In this document: positions 10,162 to 18,353 of the stretch, one piece after another
How the letters are laid out: each line of letters starts with the position of its first letter
Numbering within the stretch: the stretch's first letter is position 1
Source: Hanleya hanleyi
Taxonomy: Eukaryota > Mollusca > Polyplacophora > Lepidopleurida > Hanleyidae
Direction: 5' to 3'
DNA length: 64,000 bases
Assembly (NCBI GenBank): GCA_036873755.1
Contig: JAVTVY010010452.1
Coordinates: 310,001-374,000 of the forward strand
Notes under the pieces: model-generated
Databases searched by the model: none
What the model saw: the letters and a program-made list of their open reading frames with translations, nothing else
What the model was told of the DNA's origin: nothing
Made by a program: the position numbers and the translations under genes

Positions 10162-10770
10162 TTATTTTTGCAAGTACACGTGGTGGGTCTCTCCGGGAAA
10201 GATGCCGGTCCGTAGTCGAAGGTGGTCGGGGGTGGCTTGCTTGAGGTCGAAGAGCATATACCCGTGCTGAGGGGTTGTGGCATCTTTAAAGGCTTCCAAC
10301 GCAAACGGTGTGCGGCCGGGACATATCTGTCTCGCCAGGTGCAGCAGTTGAGTGGTATCTCTCGGGTTTTTGAAGACCACCAGGTAGTGGGCATTTAAGC
10401 TGATGTTCCGATGTTCTTTGTTTTTACTGAACAGATTATGCACAATGTAGATGATGCTGAGCCGTCGATGATGGCTGCCTTTGGTAAAGAGTTGGGTGAC
10501 CCGCGCATCCGTCTCCGCCATGAGATCATCCAGAACCACCAAGGTGTCAGGTTCCAAATCGGCCAGGTTGGGTAGGCCTTCCACGAACGTGATGTGGGGC
10601 ATTGCTGCATACGCTGCCTGCCATTCTCCGTAACGCCACACGACTCGGACAATAGGTGGGGTGATCATGCTGTCGGCGTGTTGAAGGAGCTTCCGGACGA
10701 AGTGCGTTTTGCCGGAGCCCGTCGGTCCTGCGATGAGACACGTGAAGGGATGCTGCCACCGTGGGTCCAT
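10162..10770 (-). CDS. FtsK/A32-type DNA packaging ATPase
   Basis: An intact 202-aa ORF that starts MDPRWQHPFTCLIAGPTGSGKT: the Walker A motif is at residues about 14-21. Walker B is DTLVVLDDLM (about 74-83). It ends HHVYLQK. The family, related to poxvirus A32 and adenovirus IVa2-like packaging motors in function, pumps the genome into preformed capsids. It is the least damaged core gene of Polinton 1. The copy in Polinton 2 (27132-27665) has lost about 75 bp after Walker B. Confidence 0.9.
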   Translation of the reverse strand: MDPRWQHPFTCLIAGPTGSGKTHFVRKLLQHADSMITPPIVRVVWRYGEWQAAYAAMPHITFVEGLPNLADLEPDTLVVLDDLMAETDARVTQLFTKGSHHRRLSIIYIVHNLFSKNKEHRNISLNAHYLVVFKNPRDTTQLLHLARQICPGRTPFALEAFKDATTPQHGYMLFDLKQATPDHLRLRTGIFPGETHHVYLQK

Positions 10771-11258
10771 GGTTCGAGGTGTATCCGTTGTCGCGGTAAC
10801 CCGCTCTTGTAAATCTCGTACGAGTGAACTGGAGTGGTGGTGGGTACAACGTCGGTCGTCGTTGTCTGTACACTGTCAGGGATGATGATGGGGGTGGGTA
10901 CAACGTCGGTGGTCGTTGTCTGTTCACTGTGAGGGATGAAATCCGGTGGGTCTTGAGACGTAGTGGGTGTTCTTGGTGTAGGTGTAGAGCTTGGTGTGGA
11001 GCTCGTTGTGGCTTGTACACGGGGTGTGGTGGTGGTGGTGACTGGGCTCGATACGGGGTTGACTGGTGCTCTCTGTAGACCGGTTTCGCTGGTGGCTGGT
11101 GTTCTCAATTGGTTAAGTAACGTGCTGACATAGGCTACGTCGTAAAACACACCTCCGTACAGCACACTCAGCAGGGTTAGCACTATCACCACAAAGCCCA
11201 CTTTCGCTTTGCGCGTTTTGGGAGACGCTGTGTTCAGAGACAGCTGCTGTTGGTCCAT
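10771..11258 (-). CDS. Type II membrane protein with Thr/Pro-rich stalk, in frame with integrase
   Basis: Starts at an internal methionine (MDQQQLSLNTASPK) right after the integrase C-terminus and is in frame with it. About 20 residues follow, then a membrane segment (VGFVVIVLTLLSVLYGGVFY). The ectodomain is Thr/Ser/Pro-rich with two near-identical repeats of TTTTDVVPT. The composition resembles a mucin-like stalk. The open frame runs on to 10665 across the ATPase start in another frame, which is probably fortuitous. It may be a separate protein made by internal initiation, a fusion after loss of a stop, or a real integrase extension. Confidence 0.5.
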
Positions 11259-11845
11259 AGCACTGTGGTCGACAGGCTGTAATTCCGTCTCGTAAAACGT
11301 CCCTAGCAACGGTTCCCCTTGAAGATCTTCCAGTTCATAGACTCGCCGCTGTCGGGGTAGGCGCCGTTTAATCAGGAAGTGCTCATCGCTCCAGTTGGGC
11401 AAGTAACTTTTCTCGAACTTTCCCTTGACTGTACTGATCCGTACAGGGTCCCCGACCTTGTACACCGCCTTCGTCGTTCGCTGCGATGGCCTGGGGTACA
11501 ACACACGCCGGACTTGGGCTTCATTGCGTTGGGTGACGGTAATGGGGGCTCTCTCTATACTCCGGTGATAGGCTCGATTGTAACCCCTCACCAGTTCCGG
11601 GAGAACATCGATGTACCGCCTTGTATTCTTATAGGTGAAATATTTATACATGCGGCCTTTGAATGTCCTGTTGAACCTTTCCACCACGGAAGCCTTGGTC
11701 TCGTTGTACGTATGGAATAAAAACACCTTCTGGGCTTTCAGAAACTGTTGGAACGGTCTGTTGAGGAATTCCGTGCCTTCGTCGGTTTGCAAATACAAAG
11801 GTTTGCGCCCGGTCTTGAAGATGTCTTTGAACGCCGCTATGAGAC
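11259..11845 (-). pseudogene. Retrovirus-type integrase, N-terminal half missing
   Basis: Polinton integrase (DDE, rve type) that joins element ends to target DNA. The remaining part has the second Asp in YLQTDEGTEF and the Glu in SVVERFNR (34 residues between), then the C-terminal SH3/chromo-like region (VGDPVRISTVKGKFEKSYLP, EPLLGTFYETELQPV). The first catalytic Asp, present in Polinton 2 as WQADLVD, is absent: a deletion of about 0.5 kb joins the frame near 11845 to the upstream module gene. The ATG at 11885 lies in the neighbour's sequence and is not the original start. Confidence 0.85.
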
Positions 11846-12150
11846 CATAGATCAGGGTGAAGGGTAAAATGCACTGTACCTCCATCTAGCCGAGCCAATT
11901 GAGCAAAGAAAGGGCCGCGTCGGATGTACACATCGTGACACAAGTGGATGAGGTCGCCGTCCAGTTCACCAGACAACACCCGTTTGAATTTGGTCCAGCC
12001 CTCCCGGGACAGGCGAATGTGAGCCGGGCACGGTTGTGTAGGGTCCGTGTCTCCCACCACCTCCTCCATGATATCGACCTTATCCGCATACACGTGCAGG
12101 AAAACCTCGGGGGTCAAGCTGAAATACGCCAGTATTATATGCTCCGTCAT
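11846..12150 (-). pseudogene. Module-family protein A, 3' truncated
   Basis: Start MTEHIILAYFSLTPEV (12150). It carries the recurrent module described in the findings: LTPEVFLHVYADKV, then GWTKFKRVLSGELDGDLIH, a VYI strand and FTLHPDLW. After PDLW the frame runs out of phase into integrase sequence, so the C-terminus is lost in the deletion. A TATA-like CTATAAATACGAG lies about 45 bp upstream (12185-12198). Function unknown. Confidence 0.65.
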
Positions 12151-12184
12151 GGTCAGTACGTGAATGGTACCAGATTTCACTGTC

Positions 12185-12198
12185 TCTCGTATTTATAG
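12185..12198 (-). promoter_or_regulatory. TATA-type promoter of module gene A
   Basis: Minus-strand CTATAAATACGAGAGACAG. The same TATA plus CGAG(A/G) core occurs upstream of module gene B near 12771-12785 (CATAAATACGAG) and 12851-12864 (CTATAAATACGAGGG), so these genes share a promoter type. Confidence 0.6.
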
Positions 12199-12221
12199 GA
12201 GAACCCCGTGAGATCAAAGGA

Positions 12222-12725
12222 TCAGGTGGTCATGTCATTGGGCTGACTGAGTCTAGCGGGGTAATCAATGGCATCGTCGTCGGGTTCATGGCTAGACAGT
12301 TGTTCATGGGGTTCAGCCAGCGCGTCCTCAATAGCACGAGCCCACCCCAACTGGTGTGATGATCGCTCGTCCGGTGTAAACAGCTGGTCCACAATAGGCA
12401 CCACTTTCTCCAAGGCTGACCACAGATCGGGGTCTAGGGTGAAGCCTCGCGTAGGGTCTTGGTAGCGGCCCAGGCGTAGGAAGAAGGTGGCACGGTATAC
12501 GTAGATGGCATTGTCTATGTGGATGAGGTTTCCGTCGAGCTCGCCGCTCAACACCCGTTTAAATTTGGTCCAGCCGTCACGAGGTAGCGTAACCGTATTC
12601 GATACGGTCTCAGCGGGCGCCCAGCAAATATCTCCACGGTCTTCCGCCAGGGTGACTTTATCTTCATAGACGTGTAACCCCACCCGGGGTGTAAGGGGCA
12701 GAATGGCTCGTAGGACGGGTGACAT
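12222..12725 (-). CDS. Module-family protein B
   Basis: 167 aa from MSPVLRAILPLTPRVG. A longer frame to 12836 exists, but the two TATA-like motifs lie inside or just above it, so the inner start is preferred. It has the complete module: LTPRVGLHVYEDKV, GWTKFKRVLSGELDGNLIH, IYVYRATFF, FTLDPDLWSALEKVVPIVDQ. An acidic C-terminal tail of about 50 residues follows. The match to gene A in GWTKFKRVLSGELDG is exact, including most codons, which points to a recent tandem duplication. Function unknown. Confidence 0.65.
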   Translation of the reverse strand: MSPVLRAILPLTPRVGLHVYEDKVTLAEDRGDICWAPAETVSNTVTLPRDGWTKFKRVLSGELDGNLIHIDNAIYVYRATFFLRLGRYQDPTRGFTLDPDLWSALEKVVPIVDQLFTPDERSSHQLGWARAIEDALAEPHEQLSSHEPDDDAIDYPARLSQPNDMTT

Positions 12726-12770
12726 GCTTGCTCCAATGTCGAACGGTGAATGACACACACTCTGTCTGTC

Positions 12771-12864
12771 TCTCGTATTTATGGGTAGGTCTCTCGGTGA
12801 CACGGTTGACCCAATGACTAAGGGTAAATGACACACACTCTGTCTGACCCTCGTATTTATAGTC
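12771..12864 (-). promoter_or_regulatory. Duplicated promoter block of module gene B
   Basis: Two copies of a roughly 35-bp block (AATGACACACACTCTGTCTG followed by a CTCGTATTTAT core on the plus strand) about 78 bp apart. Each provides a TATA-like element on the minus strand. The 204-codon reading frame across it is explained by chance openness. Confidence 0.5.
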
Positions 12865-12870
12865 CCACTG

Positions 12871-13197
12871 TCAATACCACAGCACCAGGGTCAATAGGGC
12901 ACAGACTAGTGTGAGGCCAACCAGTCGTCGCTGGTTCGGGCGTGAGCGCTCGTGGTCCATAGCCCGAGCATCAAGGATGGCTGTCATAGTCCAGTAGTGG
13001 TGAGTGATGGCACGCCTCTCCATCGAGTGCACTCTTTCGAGGACCGCTTCTGTGAACTCGTTGAGAATCTGGCGTCGTCCCTCGTTGTCGTCGCCATCTG
13101 CAAACATGGACCGGACCACTGCTCGGTAACCCGTGAATGAATTCACCACGGTGGCATGCTGTAAAATGCGAGTCGCATAGGGCTGGATCTCCGCCAT
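12871..13197 (-). CDS. Small tail-anchored membrane protein
   Basis: 108 aa, start MAEIQPYATRILQ. Mostly helical in appearance, ending with a hydrophobic segment (LVGLTLVCALLTLVLWY) at the very C-terminus, as in tail-anchored proteins. A TATA-like CTATAAAAC lies about 45 bp upstream (near 13242-13250). No counterpart is seen in Polinton 2. Function unknown; a BCL-2-like architecture cannot be argued from sequence alone. Confidence 0.5.
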   Translation of the reverse strand: MAEIQPYATRILQHATVVNSFTGYRAVVRSMFADGDDNEGRRQILNEFTEAVLERVHSMERRAITHHYWTMTAILDARAMDHERSRPNQRRLVGLTLVCALLTLVLWY

Positions 13198-13516
13198 GGC
13201 TCTGCAACCGTAGAAATGAAGGTGTAGGATACAGAGAGACGTGTTTTATAGACCAGGTCACACATGCGCGCCTAGACGTCGGGTGTAGTCCGTGATACGT
13301 ACTATTCTGATGGGTTAGTTCAAAGAAGAGAGCAACAACAACAACAACAACACAGATTACAGATCAATCCTTTTATTATGCGTGAACATCATAGGAATGC
13401 ATGTACTGACCTGTCTGTGGGGGTTTTCCACAATGGCATATGCATCCGCGCGCTGCCGGTGATGCCGCGCACTGTCGGAGAACCCGCGCGCGCGCGCGCT
13501 GCGGCCGGAGAACCCG
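13198..13516. other. Promoter region and alternating CG tract
   Basis: Holds the TATA of the 13197 gene, a (CAA) run (about 13333-13352) and two copies of GGAGAACCCGCGCGCGCG (about 13478-13533), an alternating purine-pyrimidine tract able to form Z-DNA. A short stretch near 13396-13415 (GAATGCATGTACTGACCTGT) is shared with the TIR of Polinton 2. Confidence 0.6.
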
Positions 13517-15581
13517 CGCGCGCGCGCTGCGGTGGGGGACCGGGGCCGGAAAAGTTGGAGATCGTTTTAGTGAAAACCGGAAGTGACGTCACACACTTGT
13601 GCAGACCCACCACATCACGTGAACGCCATTGTAGAGAAAAAAATCCCAGTACATGACAGACACAGACAAGTCTAGACATGGCCAAAGGTCACGCCCCGGT
13701 GACCACATCCCGACGAAATGGCCAGTTTTCGACACCGGATGTGCCGCCATCTTGAACATACGTGCCGCCATCTTGGATATGGCCCATAATACACCAGGTC
13801 AAAATACTCGCTTCTGATTGGCTGAGAGCTCTGTGACGGATTTGAAATACTCGCTTCTGATTGGACGAGAGCTCCGCATTGTGTCTGCGCATGCGCAGAA
13901 TGATATTCCTACCGCACACCCAACCCATCAGATGCCCCTTCACGAATGCTTCACTTTGATACCTCACTCGACCCCATTGGACCATGAGGGACTCCCCTAG
14001 CTCCAACACGGCTATTTCCATACCCTTGGGCCACCGCGCATGCGCAGAATGGTGACAACGGCCGAGCCACTAGTCCAGTCAGATGCCTCCTCACATAGGC
14101 TTGACTTTGATACCTCACTCGACCCCATTGGACCATTCGTAGCTCCCCTAGCTCCAACACGGCTATTTTCATACCCTTGGGCCACCGCGCATGCGCAGAA
14201 TGCCGATAGTTCAACCCCACACCCAGCCCATTAGATGCCCCTTCACATAGGCTTTACTTTGATACCTCACTCGACCCCATCGGCCCATTAGAAACCCCGC
14301 TCGATCCCAAAACGTCTATTTTCATACCCTTGGGCCACCGCGCATGCGCAGAATGGTGACAACGGCCGAGCCACTAGTCCAGTCAGATGCCTCCTCACAT
14401 AGGCTTGACTTTGATACCTCATTCGACCCCATTGGACCATTCGTAGCTCCCCTAGCTCCAACACGGCTATTTTCATACCCTTGGGCCACCGCGCATGCGC
14501 AGAATGACGCTAGTTCAACCCCACACCCAGCCCATCAGATGCCCCCTCACCTAGGCTTCACATTTATACCTCACTCGACCCCACTGGACCAGTAGTAACT
14601 CCCCTAGCTCCAAAACGGCTATTTCCATACCCTTGGGCCACCGCGCATGCGCAGAATGATGCTAGTTCAACCCCACACCCAGCCCATCAGATGCCCCCTC
14701 ACCTAGGCTTCACATTGATACATCACTCGACCCCACTGGACCAGTAGTAACTCCCCTAGCTCCAAAACGGCTATTTCCATACACTTGGGCCACCGTGCAT
14801 GCGCAGAATGACGCTAGTTCAACCCCACACCCAGCCCATCAGATGCCCCCTCACATAGGCTTCACATTGATACATCACTCGACCCCACTGGACCAGTAGT
14901 AACTCCCCTAGCTCCAAAACGGCTATTTCCATATCCTTGGGCCACACGAGTTGTCTCCCTTGCGTCAGTGTGTGCAGATGGCGCTATGATCGACGCCGTG
15001 ATGTGGAAAGGGCGTCCCCACACCATCCTGGAGCCGCCATTTTGTTTGTTGATTTTCTGCGGAGATACACGGGACAATAAACGCTCGACCCTAGGGTGGT
15101 ACAGATGCTAGACTGATCCTACGTTTTTCTACAATCCGCCATCTTAAACCAACCACCCACCACCACCTCCCACAGGCCGCCATCTTAAACCCACCACCCA
15201 CCACCACCTCCCACAGGCCGCCATCTTAAACCCACCACCCACCACCACCTCCCACAAGCCGCCATCTTAAACCCACCACCCACCACCACCTCCCACAAGC
15301 CGCCATCTTAAACCCACCACCCACCACCACCTCCCACATCCGCCATCTTAAACCCACCACCCACCACCACCTCCCACATCCGCCATCTTAAACCCACCAC
15401 CCACCACCACCTCCCACAGGCCGCCATCTTAAACCCACCACCCACCACCACCTCCCACAATGACCCCATGTGACAGAATACTCGCTTCTGATTGGCTGTC
15501 GCTGTGACGTCACAGAGGTCACAGAGGTCATATGCAAATTTCTGAGGTCAAGTTAACTCGAAATGCTCGCTGTATACTACT
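13517..15581 (-). repeat. Right terminal inverted repeat of Polinton 1
   Basis: Mirror of 3238-5295, with the same order of octamer (15532-15539, 43-50 bp from the end), CRE, CCAAT, eight 40-bp units and about seven 151-bp units. Copy numbers equal those of the left arm, so the arms have been homogenised or are young. Small differences include one T-to-A change in the GCGCATGCGC flank. Confidence 0.9.
15133..15457 (-). repeat. Mirrored 40-bp array with YY1-like sites
   Basis: Eight units of CCGCCATCTTAAACC plus ACCCACCACCACCTCCCACA, the reverse complement of the array at 3358-3683. Confidence 0.85.
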
Positions 15582-16764
15582 GTTGGCTTTAACTATGCTT
15601 CAGTTGTAACTTGTGAAATTTCCACATCTTGGGACCACTTATAAATATCCATTTGGGCCACTATCAGCATTGAACCTTATAGACGTTCGTTTATAGCATA
15701 CAGAGGCTTATTTTTGAATGATACACTGAATAGAGCTGATGTTTACTTGCTATATCTTCTGAATAAATCTATGAAACTTCAAGATGTATTAGGTGTGCAT
15801 GAAATGAATCTGTGCAACTTGATAACGAAAGTAATTTGTATTAAATGTACAACAATAAATTGTATTACATCAACAACAACAATATATTCACCCCCGATAA
15901 ATGATAGCTATTCTATAGAAATGATGAACAATATGAGAACAATACAGCATTCTCTTTGGGATTTGCACAAAAGCGCCAGCGAAATGAAAAAACTATGGAC
16001 AAAAGCCCCAATGGAGAAAAGCCCCATCAAACGTTTAGTTTCAATGAGATCACAACTTCACCAATTTACCAATATATACCCTGTACATAGTAGGGAGCTA
16101 TATTGGATTCCGATTATCCATCAATCCGTCCGTCTGTGTGTCAGTGCATCCATCTGTTTGCTCATCTGAAATTCGTTTCCGGGCAATAACTTGAGAATCA
16201 TTCAGCGGATTCTTCTCAAATTTGGTATTCATATACCATCCCATGAGGTGTCGTCTGGGATTGCATTTCAGCGGATTGCCCTAAAATATAAACTTTCCCA
16301 GACTAACAGTGCATAAAATAACCACTTAGCACGCCTATGAAAACATTATTTCTTAATTTTGGGGCAAGGGCAAAGCCCGCGCCCTACAATTTATAAACTT
16401 TCCCACACTAACCGTGCATAAATTAACCATTGAGCATGCCTATGAAAACATTATTTCTATTCTATTTCATTACTCGAATTGATTATCAACAAAGATTATA
16501 ATGAAAGGTTGAAACATATTTTAAAGGAGAAGGAAACATGCGACTAATGTATACGCTGAATGAAAGATCTATCTCCCTCGTATCCAAAGATGTAAGCAAA
16601 TATTTTTTGCGATATTTCCACTGGATTAAATCGGCGTTCAACCTGTGCATCGTTGTCTCACAAGCGTGCTATCATTTTGGCTCGGGTCGTCTAAGCGTGC
16701 GACGTCACCCGGGCCTCGCCGCTTTCTAGCGGGATAGGCGAAAATATAATGACATTGCATGGAG
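15582..16764. other. Inter-element DNA with dispersed repeats
   Basis: Begins with GTTGGC, the right target copy of Polinton 1. No gene is supported; the 151-codon frame at 15714-16169 has low-complexity composition and no recognisable domain. Around 16100-16400 there is sequence typical of dispersed invertebrate repeats (a CCGTCCGTCTGTG run and AAACTTTCCCA(G/C)ACTAAC-(A/C)GTGCATAAA repeated twice). About 95 bp at 16520-16615 recur inverted at 36735-36840 on the other side of Polinton 2. Confidence 0.5.
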
Positions 16765-17808
16765 ATAATCCGTACCAAACAGTCTCATATAATCTGACGT
16801 GTTTCTAGTATGATTCTTATGAGATTCTGGTGAGATACTCTTCTCAACTAGTAAGACACATATGAGACGAGGCAAGGTTTTACTTTTCTCACTTAAATCT
16901 CTTGTGAGGAAATGAAATCATACGAGGAACGAAGTGAGAAAATATATCTTGTGAGGTTTTCTATTCTGACCAGAAGAAATATATGGGAAAACAACTGAGT
17001 CCCTTTTTCTCACGAGAGATCATGAGTTTCAGGACTTTGACAAAATCTTAAGAGAAAGTGTTCAATATGAACAGAGTCCAAATACTCACAAGAGATCTCT
17101 TATGGGATTAAAGTCTTGGTATCCCTTTACTGACTGGGACCCTTTGTGTAAGTTTTGGAGGGAAAATTGAACCTTTGGAGGGAAATACATGTACTGTCAC
17201 ACAAGGGGATATGGTTGGTGTGTCCTCACTCAGGAACTTACAAGTTTTAGATGGTTTACTGGTGAAATACATCTGCTATAGTATTGAGAAAAGGAACAGT
17301 TATTGAGGTAGGTTTATTGGGATCATAGGGATATTTCAGAAACTATGTTTACTGGCTATTATCCTGCAAGTTTGAAAAGATCACACTGGACAACAACAAC
17401 AACATGTTCTGTGAAATTTTGTGAAGAATGAATCATCTTGTAAACAGGTTTTACTCTTTGTTCCTGTATGTATTTAAAAATTTTAAACTTATAACAAATT
17501 GAGGCTTATGTATACCAAGCTTACATCTCCTGTACCATGCTTCACTAATTGTAGACAAAATTGAAGCATTGGAACGGATGGTCCAATGGTTTAGCTATCT
17601 TTTGTTGAAATAAGTGCTTGAGTTCTAAAATCTCACGAGAGATCTCATATGAGGTTTTGACAAGAATTCCCGGGCTCCATGTAGGAATCTCATAAGAGAT
17701 CTCACAAGATTTAGGCAAGATTTCACAAATTTCACCTCATTTGCATGTTAAATTTCACGTAAGTTTCTGGCTAGTTTCTCACTAGTTCTCACCTCAGTTT
17801 CACATGTG
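16765..17808. mobile_element. Left part of a TIR element into which Polinton 2 inserted
   Basis: Starts near CCGTACCAAACAGTCTCATA. The reverse complement of this end, CCGTACGAAACTGTCTCACA, is at about 36130-36150, after Polinton 2. Removing Polinton 2 and one CATGTG leaves an element of about 1.1 kb rich in TCTCA(C/T)GAGAGATCTC-like palindromes. No ORF; a non-autonomous DNA transposon is the likely identity. Confidence 0.5.
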
Positions 17809-18265
17809 AGTAGTATACAGCGAGCAGATCGGGTCCCGGTCTGCGTGCATCGGGCGTGACCTGGGACTATGGGATGCATGTACTGACTTGTATTTGGGGT
17901 TTTTCCATCACGGGGAGATCACGTGATAGTTCAAGGTTATATTGAATGATAGGAATGCATGTACTGACCTGTTCATCCGGGGTTTACATCCGGGGACTTA
18001 TATCCGGGTCCTTTAGCTGTGTATGTTGTTCCATACGGGTTCTTGTACATCCGGGTTCACACGGGTGGAGGGGAACAGCCGGGTATTTTAGGATTGACCT
18101 ATATCCGGGTCCCTGTAGTGTGTAGCATTACATACGGGTTCTTGTACATCCGGGTTCTTTGTACATCCGGGGTCTATCAGGGTGGTGTATAAAAGTGGGG
18201 ATTTTCATGGTATGGTTTCATTCATTGGCCTGCCTACTTCACCAGAGCTACCTGACCAGCCTGAG
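17809..18265 (+). repeat. Left terminal inverted repeat of Polinton 2
   Basis: Pairs with about 35280-36080 but is about 340 bp shorter. One loss of about 138 bp lies right after AGATCGGGTCC and removed the octamer, CCAAT, CRE and E-box cluster that the right arm keeps. The rest consists of irregular repeats of TCCGGGT, TACATCCGGGT and CATACGGGTTCTTG. The inner end includes the TATA box. Confidence 0.88.
18188..18195 (+). promoter_or_regulatory. TATA box in left TIR, polymerase promoter
   Basis: TATAAAAG followed by TGGGGATTTTCATGG, about 160 bp before the first polymerase ATG. The identical inverted sequence at 35349-35363 in the right TIR points at the CARD gene, so each TIR carries an inward promoter. 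Confidence 0.7.
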
Positions 18266-18353
18266 CCTAACTGAGGAACGACCTGACCAGCCTACCTGAG
18301 GAGTTACCTGACCAGTAGGCGATACCAGTGGAGCCTGAAGCCAGACCGATAGC

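Larger units (their letters stand above)
3238..15581. mobile_element. Polinton/Maverick 1, polymerase-less
   Basis: A 12,344-bp element bounded by inverted termini that begin AGTAGTATACAGCGAGC. Flanking hexamers are GTTGCC (3232-3237) and GTTGGC (15582-15587), a 6-bp target duplication with one mismatch, the size produced by Polinton integrases. Inside, all recognisable genes run on the minus strand: adenain-like protease, double-jelly-roll capsid protein, core-like protein, penton-like protein, two conserved proteins, FtsK/A32-type ATPase, integrase remnant and lineage-specific genes. No DNA polymerase B is present, so the copy is non-autonomous. The capsid and protease have frameshifts, the penton start codon is lost and the integrase lacks its N-terminal half, so the element is dead. 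Confidence 0.93.

Noticed and set aside
13478..13533. CG-alternating tract as a CpG-island promoter
   Set aside because: It is a simple duplicated CGCGCG run; no start-site context could be shown.
15714..16169. 151-codon ORF between the Polintons
   Set aside because: No domain, AT-driven composition, and its end lies in a dispersed repeat.
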